Below are positions 1-6,079 of a stretch of DNA of 9,832 nt, in pieces (within the stretch, counting starts at the first letter, position 1; every line of letters starts with the position of its first letter). The notes below the pieces were generated by a model. It had not been told where the DNA came from, ran no database searches, and worked only from the letters and a program-made list of their open reading frames with translations. The stretch is from Nitrospina sp. GTDB lineage: Bacteria > Nitrospinota > Nitrospinia > Nitrospinales > VA-1. A program made the translations under genes and the position numbers. Location of the stretch: positions 1 through 9,832 of the forward strand of contig JABJCF010000094.1 in the NCBI GenBank assembly GCA_018665625.1, read 5' to 3'.

Positions 1-18
1 TAGAGAAAAAATAAAAAT

Positions 19-47
19 TTGTCAATTTATTTTCGATTCGATACAAT
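19..47 (+). promoter_or_regulatory. Sigma70-type promoter of the MarR gene
   Basis: A -35 element TTGTCA at 19-24 and a -10 element TACAAT at 42-47 are separated by 17 bp, each one base from consensus. Transcription should begin around 53-55, which is the ATG of the regulator gene, so the mRNA would be leaderless or nearly so. An odd-centred palindrome, TCGA-T-TCGA at 33-41, sits in the spacer and is a possible operator for autoregulation. The hexamers are seen directly; activity is inferred. Confidence 0.7.
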
Positions 48-54
48 CATTCTT

Positions 55-642
55 ATGAGCACTCTATTATTACAGGAATATATAGAAAGATTATCCCGCT
101 TGATTCAAACAGAATCTCGTTCAAACGGTCTTCCCCATAACCTTCAACCCATACAATTGAACGCGCTCCATTTTTTAACGCGTGCGAATCGCTACTCTAA
201 TACTCCGCAGGGTGTAACGGAATATTTTGGGTTTACAAAAGGAACAGTTTCACAAACCCTAACCACACTTGAAAGTAAAGGTTTCATAAAAAAGAGTCCT
301 GACAAATTGGATGGTAGAAAAGTCCATTTAAAAGTAACCAGGATGGGAGAAACTTTATTGAAGAAGACGATGCCCTCACCTATAATGAATGATGCATGGC
401 AAGAACTTGCCAAGGTTCCACAAAGTCAACTGATCGACCATCTAATGCAACTTTTACTGGGAATACAGAAGAAAAACGGTATGAAACCTTTTGGAATTTG
501 CAAAACTTGCCATCACTTCCAAAAGAAAGGAAAAGAAAAGTTTTTTTGCGGATTAACTCAAGAGAGTCTAAGCAAAAATGACTCTGAAATGCTTTGCCGA
601 GAATATCAACACACAATATTTGAATCCAATACTCGTTCTTGA
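55..642 (+). CDS. MarR-family transcriptional regulator with C-terminal Cys/His cluster
   Basis: This is a 195-residue winged-helix DNA-binding protein. The MarR core is clear: a helix-turn-helix around the stretch VTEYFGFTKGTVSQTLTTLE, then the wing with the DGRKVHLKVT signature. After the core comes a short tail with C149, C152, H153, H154, C165 and C181, a pattern typical of metal or redox binding, so the protein may sense a metal. It stands first in a row of zinc-type uptake genes, which suggests it controls them, as AdcR (also MarR family) controls zinc uptake in streptococci; AdcR has no such Cys tail. I chose ATG 55 because the upstream TTG at 19 lies inside the promoter -35 element. 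No Shine-Dalgarno sequence precedes the ATG. The family call is firm; the ligand and targets are inferred. Confidence 0.88.
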   Translation: MSTLLLQEYIERLSRLIQTESRSNGLPHNLQPIQLNALHFLTRANRYSNTPQGVTEYFGFTKGTVSQTLTTLESKGFIKKSPDKLDGRKVHLKVTRMGETLLKKTMPSPIMNDAWQELAKVPQSQLIDHLMQLLLGIQKKNGMKPFGICKTCHHFQKKGKEKFFCGLTQESLSKNDSEMLCREYQHTIFESNTRS

Positions 643-668
643 CATCCTATTGAACCAGCAGCTATTAT
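639..668 (+). promoter_or_regulatory. Sigma70-type promoter for the small-protein/transport genes
   Basis: A perfect -35 hexamer TTGACA at 639-644 overlaps the stop codon of the regulator gene. An 18 bp spacer leads to TATTAT at 663-668, one base from the -10 consensus. Predicted transcription start is near 675, about 25 bases before the ATG at 700. This would let the downstream genes be transcribed separately from the regulator. Confidence 0.65.
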
Positions 669-699
669 TCTTTTAATTGATTTCATATAGCACCCATCG

Positions 700-987
700 A
701 TGAAAACCAGATTAAAAACACAATTTCTAGCATTACTGATTGTTCTAAGCCTTGGCGGTTTAACAAGCTTGGAACCTGTTCTGCATAATCACGATCTGGA
801 TATTCACGAAGAACACGAAGATTGCTTCAGTTGTGGCTGGACGAAGATCAGCATCGATGAAACAACGTCACAAGTAGTAACCATTCAGTCCACTTATAAA
901 GAATCTAATTACCAAGCCCCTGCAAGCAATCCAACACAATCTCTTGGTTCATCATCCCTAAGCCGCGCTCCCCCTTTTATTTCCTGA
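700..987 (+). CDS. Small exported or membrane-anchored His/Cys protein (DUF2946-like), copy 1
   Basis: This 95-residue protein has a basic start followed by a hydrophobic segment at about residues 9-24, either a signal peptide or an anchor. Next comes a compact candidate metal site with H29, H31, H36, H39, C42 and C45 (core LHNHDLD, then DCFSC). The rest is polar and low in complexity, ending in a RAPP motif at 89-92. The arrangement recalls small proteins of unknown function of the DUF2946 type, but I cannot confirm the family. A paralogue follows directly. Next to a porin and periplasmic metal-binding proteins, a role in periplasmic metal binding or handover is reasonable but inferred. No clear ribosome-binding site precedes the ATG. 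Confidence 0.75.
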   Translation: MKTRLKTQFLALLIVLSLGGLTSLEPVLHNHDLDIHEEHEDCFSCGWTKISIDETTSQVVTIQSTYKESNYQAPASNPTQSLGSSSLSRAPPFIS

Positions 988-1078
988 CCCAAGCATCCCC
1001 ATTTATTTTTTTTATTTAGCAGTTGCACTCCGTCTGCCATAGGTCTGCGTTATTTTAGACTCTTGCGTCTGAGTTGCC

Positions 1079-1089
1079 TGCATATTGCA
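1079..1089. repeat. Short palindrome upstream of the second small-protein gene
   Basis: TGCA-TAT-TGCA is an odd-centred 11 bp palindrome ending four bases before the ATG at 1093, where a ribosome-binding site would normally lie. It may be an operator or chance. The 988-1092 gap also holds a T-rich stretch near 1005-1017 and several copies of GTCTG and GTTGC, but no convincing promoter or terminator hairpin. Confidence 0.25.
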
Positions 1090-1092
1090 AAT

Positions 1093-1392
1093 ATGAAACT
1101 TTCTTTACAAAAATACCGTACTACGGTCTTTTGGAAGACCATTTTACTCATTATTATTCTAGGGTTTTTGTCAGGATTTTCACCAATCCTGCACAATCAT
1201 GATCTGGATGAGGAACACCCGGATTGCGCCTCCTGCACGTGGACTAATTCCAGCAAATGCGAACCCGTTGCAGAATTTTCCAATAATTCGTTTCTGTCTT
1301 GCCAGAAATTATTTCATAGTATTGCCTCATTAATTTCTATCCACGTCAACCTATCTAACCGTTGTAGGGCTCCTCCTTCTTTTCGCTCATAA
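1093..1392 (+). CDS. Small exported or membrane-anchored His/Cys protein (DUF2946-like), copy 2
   Basis: This 99-residue paralogue of the preceding gene keeps the same order of parts: a basic start, one hydrophobic helix (about residues 13-30), the motif LHNHDLD at 33-39 and DCASC with C45 and C48, then a C-terminal RAPP at 92-95. The candidate ligands are H34, H36, H42, C45 and C48. Unlike copy 1 it has three further cysteines (C56, C70, C91), so it could form disulfides or a second site. The sequence outside these motifs has diverged strongly, so the shared residues look selected. I chose ATG 1093 over TTG 1063 because it puts a basic stretch directly before the hydrophobic helix, as in copy 1. 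No Shine-Dalgarno is visible. The function is unknown; periplasmic metal handling is inferred from context. Confidence 0.75.
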   Translation: MKLSLQKYRTTVFWKTILLIIILGFLSGFSPILHNHDLDEEHPDCASCTWTNSSKCEPVAEFSNNSFLSCQKLFHSIASLISIHVNLSNRCRAPPSFRS

Positions 1393-1452
1393 ATTTATCA
1401 AAAACTTTTTTTCAACATCCAGGGTGATCCATCTAAAGGATTGCTCCTGAGC

Positions 1453-1457
1453 GGAGG
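1453..1457 (+). promoter_or_regulatory. Ribosome-binding site fixing the porin start
   Basis: GGAGG lies nine bases before ATG 1467 and directly abuts the alternative TTG at 1458, which rules the TTG out as a start. Confidence 0.75.
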
Positions 1458-1466
1458 TTGTATCAA

Positions 1467-2594
1467 ATGAAAGTATTTACTATTTTATTACTTATATTTT
1501 TTTGTGGCTCATCGAATGTCTGGTCATCAAGTAAATATGAAAAACTTGAAGAGAGAATTCGCGTATTAGAAAAAAGAAAAACTGACAGCAAACCAAACAT
1601 TTCAAGCACGGCAACAGGACTATCTAATCGATTTAATCCGGCTTTGAGTGTGAATGGACTGTTCCTTGGGACCTATAACGATGAAGGAAATTACGATTCC
1701 AGCAAAGAAGTGCGTACTGGCGTAAAAATCCAAGAACTGGAAATTCGTATGGCTGCTTATGTAGACACCTTTCTTAGAGCCGATATCACATTAGCCTTTG
1801 AAGGAACTTCAAATTTTGAGGTGGAAGAAGCAATTGCCGAAGCCTTATTGTCAAAAAATCTTTCATTCCGTGCGGGAAAATTTCTCACTCCTTTCGGAAA
1901 ACACAATCAACTTCATACCCACGCCTATCCTTTTATTGACCTTCCAGTAGTTAGCGAGGAAATATTAGGTGAAGAGGGACTTAATGAAATAGGGGTCGGG
2001 GCTAGCTATTTTTTACCAACAAACTGGTTTTCAGAGATCACTTTCCAGGTTCTTGAAGGCGCAAACACAAATCAGTTTAATGGACCGGCCGGATCAGATT
2101 TTGCCTACCTGATTAGACAAAACAACCTCTGGGATTTGAATGAAGAAACTACTATGGAACTAGGCGCCTCTTATGTAACAGGTAAAAATAGCTTAAGTCC
2201 CCCTAGTTCATTTGATAATAAAACTCAGCTTTTGGGTGCAGATTTAACCTTTAAATGGAAACCTACCGGCAGGGAGGCCTATAAAACCTGGATTTGGCAA
2301 ACAGAGTTTATTGGTTCTTTTCGTGAGCAAACACAGGAAGGTTGGTACACATCACTTCAGCATCAATTTGCAAAGACGTGGTGGGTGCAAGGTCGCTATA
2401 GTGGATACACCATTCCAAATGGCATCAATAAAGAAGACAAAAACCAATGGAGTGCCTTATTAGCCTGGGTTCCCAGTGAATTTTCAGCTGTACGTTTGCA
2501 ATACAACCACCTAAACCAAGCTACCGCAGATGAGAATCAGGTTTTATTGCAATTGAATTTCACTTTGGGGTCACACCCAGCCCACAAATATTAA
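1467..2594 (+). CDS. Outer-membrane porin-like beta-barrel of the zinc-regulon type
   Basis: This 375-residue protein begins with a signal peptide (hydrophobic core at about residues 3-14, likely cleavage near VWS-SS at 18-20). A short coiled coil follows (about 22-38, KYEKLEERIRVLEKR). The rest shows the alternating aromatic and polar pattern of a barrel. Conserved-looking points are the NPALSVNG opening, FRAGKFLTPFGKHNQLHTHAYPF near 134-156 with H146, H150 and H152, and a C-terminal end GSHPAHKY. I know this pattern from roughly 400-residue proteins next to zinc ABC transporters that databases often label zinc-regulated TonB-dependent receptors; no plug domain or TonB box is visible, so porin is the better term. 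It lies between the small His/Cys genes and the first binding protein, and probably lets metal cross the outer membrane. Its substrate is inferred. Confidence 0.8.
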   Translation: MKVFTILLLIFFCGSSNVWSSSKYEKLEERIRVLEKRKTDSKPNISSTATGLSNRFNPALSVNGLFLGTYNDEGNYDSSKEVRTGVKIQELEIRMAAYVDTFLRADITLAFEGTSNFEVEEAIAEALLSKNLSFRAGKFLTPFGKHNQLHTHAYPFIDLPVVSEEILGEEGLNEIGVGASYFLPTNWFSEITFQVLEGANTNQFNGPAGSDFAYLIRQNNLWDLNEETTMELGASYVTGKNSLSPPSSFDNKTQLLGADLTFKWKPTGREAYKTWIWQTEFIGSFREQTQEGWYTSLQHQFAKTWWVQGRYSGYTIPNGINKEDKNQWSALLAWVPSEFSAVRLQYNHLNQATADENQVLLQLNFTLGSHPAHKY

Positions 2595-2621
2595 TCGCAC
2601 TTAAATTGACAGGCTTTAACT

Positions 2622-3548
2622 ATGAAAACATACAAACTCAATATCATCTTCTTTGTTTATTTCGTATCCCTGACTTCGGTTCCTTTTTCATGGGCTGGAT
2701 TGAATATTATAACCACCACTCAGGACCTGGCTTCGATCGCCGAAGAATTGGGTGGTTCTTTGGTTAAAGTAAATTCGCTCATAAAAGGCAACCAAGATCC
2801 GCATTACATCCAGCCCAAACCCAGTTATATGGTAAAAATGAATCGCGCCGATCTTTTGATTTATCAGGGACTGGAATTGGAGATTGGCTGGCTTCCTGTG
2901 TTAATTGAAGGTTCTAGAAACCCTGAAATTCGCCTTGGGCAACGGGGACATCTTGATGCTTCTGAAAATATTTCTCGACTCGAAGTTACTGTAGGTGATG
3001 TGAATCGGTCTATGGGCGACATCCATCCTTTTGGAAATCCGCACTACAATCTAGACCCTGAAAATGGTTTCATTATTGCCAAATCTATTTTCGACAAACT
3101 GGTAGAACTTGACCCAGAGAACAAATTAAAATACGAATCGAATTTGAGTCAATTCAATCAAAAGTTGAAGGCAAAGATCAATCAGTGGGAAAAGCAAATG
3201 GAACCTTTTCGGGGAACAAAGATCATCACCTATCACAAAGTTTGGATCTATTTCGCGCAAAAGTTTGGTTTGGTTATTCCCAGCACTATTGAGGTTAAGC
3301 CTGGCGTTCCCCCAACCACCAAACATCTGGCGTACCTGACTGGTTTGATGAAACGTGAAAAAATTAAAATGATCATCCAATCAAACTATTACGAGTCAAA
3401 ATTTGCACATATGATAGCGGATAAAACTGGAGCAACGGTTCAAACTCTACCCGCCTTCGTGGGCGGTGTTCCAGAAGCGCAAGACTATTTCTCGCTTTTT
3501 GATAAGATCAATGAAGTTTTTATCCACAATCTTAAATCAGGTTCATGA
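2622..3548 (+). CDS. Periplasmic metal-binding protein of an ABC importer (first copy)
   Basis: This 308-residue ZnuA/TroA-type (cluster A-I) solute-binding protein has a signal peptide ending near SWA-G at residues 23-26. Candidate metal ligands are H61 (in QDPHYIQPKPS), H135 and H141 (in GDIHPFGNPHYNLDP) and H205 (in ITYHKVW). A long helix at about 165-195 joins the two lobes, as in this family. There is no His-rich loop, unlike the second binding protein in this locus. The gene follows the porin by 27 bases and precedes a permease by six bases, with no ATPase between them, so it probably depends on the ATPase at 5330. Zinc is the likeliest cargo, but manganese or iron binders share the fold, so I leave the symbol blank. 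Confidence 0.88.
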   Translation: MKTYKLNIIFFVYFVSLTSVPFSWAGLNIITTTQDLASIAEELGGSLVKVNSLIKGNQDPHYIQPKPSYMVKMNRADLLIYQGLELEIGWLPVLIEGSRNPEIRLGQRGHLDASENISRLEVTVGDVNRSMGDIHPFGNPHYNLDPENGFIIAKSIFDKLVELDPENKLKYESNLSQFNQKLKAKINQWEKQMEPFRGTKIITYHKVWIYFAQKFGLVIPSTIEVKPGVPPTTKHLAYLTGLMKREKIKMIIQSNYYESKFAHMIADKTGATVQTLPAFVGGVPEAQDYFSLFDKINEVFIHNLKSGS

Positions 3549-3554
3549 GGTAAA

Positions 3555-4370
3555 ATGTCAGACTTTCTAACATTCATGGCAGCCCCTGCGGTTGCCTGCC
3601 TTATTTTTTCTGGGGTCTTCACCTACTTTGGTTGCCATGTACTAAAAAGGGAGATTATTTTTGTTGATATCGCTCTGGCACAACTTGCGGCATTGGGCAT
3701 ATTGATTTTCGAAAGCATCGATCATCAACACAGTGAATGGGAAATTTGGCTTTACTCATCAACCGCTGTACTAGCGGGAGCCATATTTTTTGCCTATACC
3801 CGAAGGTTTATCCATCGGATTCCACAGGAAGCGGTTATAGGAATTGTTTATGTGGTCGGCGCTTCTGTTGCTTTACTGATTGCCAGCAAATCTGCACATG
3901 GGGCAGAGCATCTTCGAAATACCCTGAACGGTTCTATTTTATGGGTAACTTGGCCCAAAATAGTGACCTTTTTAGGTATGGTTGCATTGATCGCTATTCC
4001 TCATTGGGTTTACCAAGATCGGTTTTGGAAAGTTTCGGATCAATATCGACAAATAGAATCGAAAGATTCTCAATTCATTTTATGGGATTTTCTATTTTAT
4101 CTTTCCCTCGGTTTAATCATCGTTATTTCGGTAAAAACTGCAGGAATATTTTTAATATTCACGTTCCTTATCGTTCCAGCTGTAGTCGGAGCTTTATTTT
4201 CTACGCAATTTAAATCTCAATTTTTAGTAGGTAGTATAGTCAGCACCGCTACCAGCTTGATTGGCCTTGTTTTATCTTTCAATCTGGACCTGCCTACCGG
4301 CGCAACTCTGGTTTGTTGCTTTGGCTTAGTATTCATCTTTGCCATTATTGTGGGGAATACTCAGAAATAA
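3555..4370 (+). CDS. ABC-3 family metal permease (first copy)
   Basis: This 271-residue integral membrane protein of the ZnuB/TroC type has about eight hydrophobic helices. The family signature around CHVLKREIIFVDIALAQLAA (residues 27-46) and the ending FNLDLPTGAT near 242-251 are both visible. It would form the channel for metal delivered by the preceding binding protein. Its ribosome-binding site TGAGG (3546-3550) overlaps the TGA stop of that gene, so the two are probably translationally coupled. No ATPase lies next to it. It could pair with the permease at 6076 as a heterodimer, as with SitC and SitD, or form a homodimer sharing the same ATPase. The family is firm; the pairing is inferred. 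Confidence 0.9.
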   Translation: MSDFLTFMAAPAVACLIFSGVFTYFGCHVLKREIIFVDIALAQLAALGILIFESIDHQHSEWEIWLYSSTAVLAGAIFFAYTRRFIHRIPQEAVIGIVYVVGASVALLIASKSAHGAEHLRNTLNGSILWVTWPKIVTFLGMVALIAIPHWVYQDRFWKVSDQYRQIESKDSQFILWDFLFYLSLGLIIVISVKTAGIFLIFTFLIVPAVVGALFSTQFKSQFLVGSIVSTATSLIGLVLSFNLDLPTGATLVCCFGLVFIFAIIVGNTQK

Positions 4371-4403
4371 CGAAACAGAATTAAGAGTTTTTCACCCAAA
4401 TGC

Positions 4404-4411
4404 TTTATACT
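4404..4411 (+). promoter_or_regulatory. Possible weak promoter before the second transporter set
   Basis: The 90-base gap before the second binding-protein gene contains TATACT at 4406-4411, a good -10 element. The only nearby -35 candidate is TTAAGA at 4381-4386, with a 19 bp spacer, which is poor. The gap is by far the longest between transport genes here, so an internal promoter is plausible but weakly supported. I saw no Zur-like palindrome in it. Confidence 0.3.
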
Positions 4412-4460
4412 GATTAATTCGTACTCAATTTTCTATCTCAACTTCATTGTTTTTAAATAG

Positions 4461-5333
4461 ATGCATCGGTTAAACAAATATATTTTAGTAGCAATTTTAT
4501 CCTTGGCATTTTCATATCTTCCAAGTATTTCTTTGGCTAAACCCCTACCGGTTTTTGTGAGCATTGCGCCGCAAAAATATTTTGTCGAGCGCATCGGTGG
4601 CAGCGAGGTAGATGTCGAGGTGATGGTAAAAACAGGGGAAAGCCCTTCTACGTTCAATCCTAACCCAAAAAAAATGAGCCGACTAACTAACGCCAAACTT
4701 TATTTCAGCATTGGCGTCCCATTCGAAAAGGTTTGGATATCTCGAATAAAAGCCATTCAACCGGATTTAAAATTTATTCCGTTAAACAAGAACCTGCCGA
4801 CTCATTTGGAGTCTGAGCATTCGCATTCGGGTAATCATTCACATGAAGAAGGTGATCCGCATATTTGGACGAGCCCTCCCCTTGCAAAAAAAATGGCGGC
4901 CGAAATTGAAACAGCCTTATCGACAGAAATGCCTGACAAAGCAGATTTTTTCAAAACAAACTTTCAAGCTCTTGCCAACGACCTTGATGTGCTAGATCAA
5001 GAAATTCGCCTCATTTTAGAAGCAGGAAAAAGTTATAGCTTTATGGTGTTTCATCCTGCATGGTCTTATTTCGCCGAAACTTACGGTCTGGAACAAATTT
5101 CTATTGAGCACGAGGGAAAAGAGCCAGGGCCGCGAGCCTTGCAGGAAATAATCAGTAGAGGCAAAGATCTAAATATAAAAGTCATTTTTGTGCAAAAACA
5201 ATTCGGCCTTTCGATGGCACAAAAAGTCGCTAAAATGATAGGAGCTACTGTTCGGGAAATGGATCCTCTTTCCGAGGATTACCTCGAAAATATGCGGCAA
5301 ACTGCCAAAGCAATTTCTGGAGCGAATAATTGA
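4461..5333 (+). CDS. znuA: Periplasmic zinc-binding protein ZnuA-like (second copy)
   Basis: This 290-residue cluster A-I binding protein has a signal peptide cleaved near SLA-K at residues 24-27. It has the His-rich acidic loop typical of zinc binders (about 115-130, with H115, H120, H122, H126, H128), then DPHIWTSP with H134, then FHPAWSYF with H198, and EHEGKEP at 216-222. The first usual ligand is changed: where most ZnuA proteins have PHTxxP, this one reads SPSTFNPNP with S63 in the His position, so the loop, H217 or an acidic residue may complete the site. It differs clearly from the copy at 2622. Its stop overlaps the TTG start of the ATPase gene as TTGA, indicating coupling. No ribosome-binding site precedes ATG 4461, which sits directly behind a TAG. 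Confidence 0.88.
   Translation: MHRLNKYILVAILSLAFSYLPSISLAKPLPVFVSIAPQKYFVERIGGSEVDVEVMVKTGESPSTFNPNPKKMSRLTNAKLYFSIGVPFEKVWISRIKAIQPDLKFIPLNKNLPTHLESEHSHSGNHSHEEGDPHIWTSPPLAKKMAAEIETALSTEMPDKADFFKTNFQALANDLDVLDQEIRLILEAGKSYSFMVFHPAWSYFAETYGLEQISIEHEGKEPGPRALQEIISRGKDLNIKVIFVQKQFGLSMAQKVAKMIGATVREMDPLSEDYLENMRQTAKAISGANN
5319..5322 (+). promoter_or_regulatory. Ribosome-binding site supporting the TTG start of the ATPase gene
   Basis: GGAG lies seven bases before TTG 5330, inside the end of the binding-protein gene. No ATG occurs in this frame before the Walker A region, so TTG must be the start. Confidence 0.6.
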
Positions 5334-6079
5334 AAGAAGACTCTGTAATAAAAATTCGCGACGTTCATTTTAGCTATGGTGGACCACCAATACTTGAAAA
5401 CATTGAATTAGATATTCAAGCAAAAGAATTTGTCGGCATGGTTGGCCCTAATGGTAGCGGTAAAACCACTCTTCTTAGAATTATACTTGGTCTAATAAAT
5501 CCTGATCGAGGCAGTGTAGAAGTTTTAGGAAAACCGGCACACCAGGGGGTTAAAGAAATTGGATACATGCCACAGTTGACTCCCTTCTCCCGAGATTTCC
5601 CCATCAGTGTTGAGGAAACGGTGCTTATGGGACGACTCGGAAAAACTTCCAGCATAGGTCTTTTCAGTAAAGAGGACAAACGACTTGCAGCAGAGTCTAT
5701 GGAAGCTGTTGAAGTTCTCGATTTAAGTAAACGTCCCATTGGCTCACTCTCAGGTGGGCAATTGCAACGCGTGTTGATTGCCCGCGCCCTTACCTGCAAT
5801 CCCGAGATCATGATACTCGACGAACCCACTGCTAATGTTGATATGAAAGTAGAAAAAGATATCTTCGACCTACTAAAAAAACTCAACGAAAAAATCACCA
5901 TCATCGTTGTAACTCATGATATCGGTTTCATATCGCAATACATCACCAAAGTGGCATGTATAAACCGGACTTTGATCTGCCATCCCACTTCTGAACTTAC
6001 GGGCGAAACTATCGAAAAGCTCTACGGCACCCATGTCCACATGGTGCATCATCACCATGAAGGGGAGGATCACCATTGA
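5330..6079 (+). CDS. znuC: Metal ABC transporter ATP-binding protein ZnuC-like
   Basis: This 249-residue ABC ATPase has every catalytic motif intact: Walker A GPNGSGKT at 39-46, the Q-loop Q82 in GYMPQ, the signature LSGGQ at 140-144, Walker B IMILDEP from 160, and the switch histidine H196 in VTHD. It powers metal import on the cytoplasmic face of the inner membrane. It ends in a His-rich tail, HVHMVHHHHEGEDHH (residues 235-249), eight histidines in fifteen, which could bind or sense metal in the cytoplasm. It is the only ATPase here, although there are two permeases and two binding proteins. It starts at TTG in a TTGA overlap with the preceding stop, and its own stop overlaps the next start in the same way. 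Confidence 0.93.
   Translation: MKEDSVIKIRDVHFSYGGPPILENIELDIQAKEFVGMVGPNGSGKTTLLRIILGLINPDRGSVEVLGKPAHQGVKEIGYMPQLTPFSRDFPISVEETVLMGRLGKTSSIGLFSKEDKRLAAESMEAVEVLDLSKRPIGSLSGGQLQRVLIARALTCNPEIMILDEPTANVDMKVEKDIFDLLKKLNEKITIIVVTHDIGFISQYITKVACINRTLICHPTSELTGETIEKLYGTHVHMVHHHHEGEDHH
6064..6068 (+). promoter_or_regulatory. Ribosome-binding site supporting the TTG start of the permease-CDF gene
   Basis: GGAGG, within a longer GGGGAGG run, lies seven bases before TTG 6076 and inside the His-tail codons of the ATPase gene. It is the strongest ribosome-binding site in the window and makes the TTG start convincing. Confidence 0.75.

Noticed and set aside
19..54. TTG start at 19 adding 12 residues to the MarR protein
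   Set aside because: It coincides with the -35 element of a near-consensus promoter, and MarR homology begins after ATG 55.
1063..1092. TTG start adding ten residues to the second small protein
   Set aside because: ATG 1093 gives a basic start directly before the hydrophobic helix, as in the first copy.
1458..1466. TTG start for the porin
   Set aside because: It directly abuts the GGAGG site, leaving no spacing; ATG 1467 has nine bases and gives a normal signal peptide.
3737..4213. 158-codon open frame on the + strand
   Set aside because: It lies in another frame inside the first permease gene, with a Cys/Arg/Ser-rich, unprotein-like translation.
5416..5904. 162-codon open frame on the - strand
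   Set aside because: It is antisense to the ATPase gene, whose motifs are all intact, and its translation is Ser/Arg-rich with no recognisable domain.
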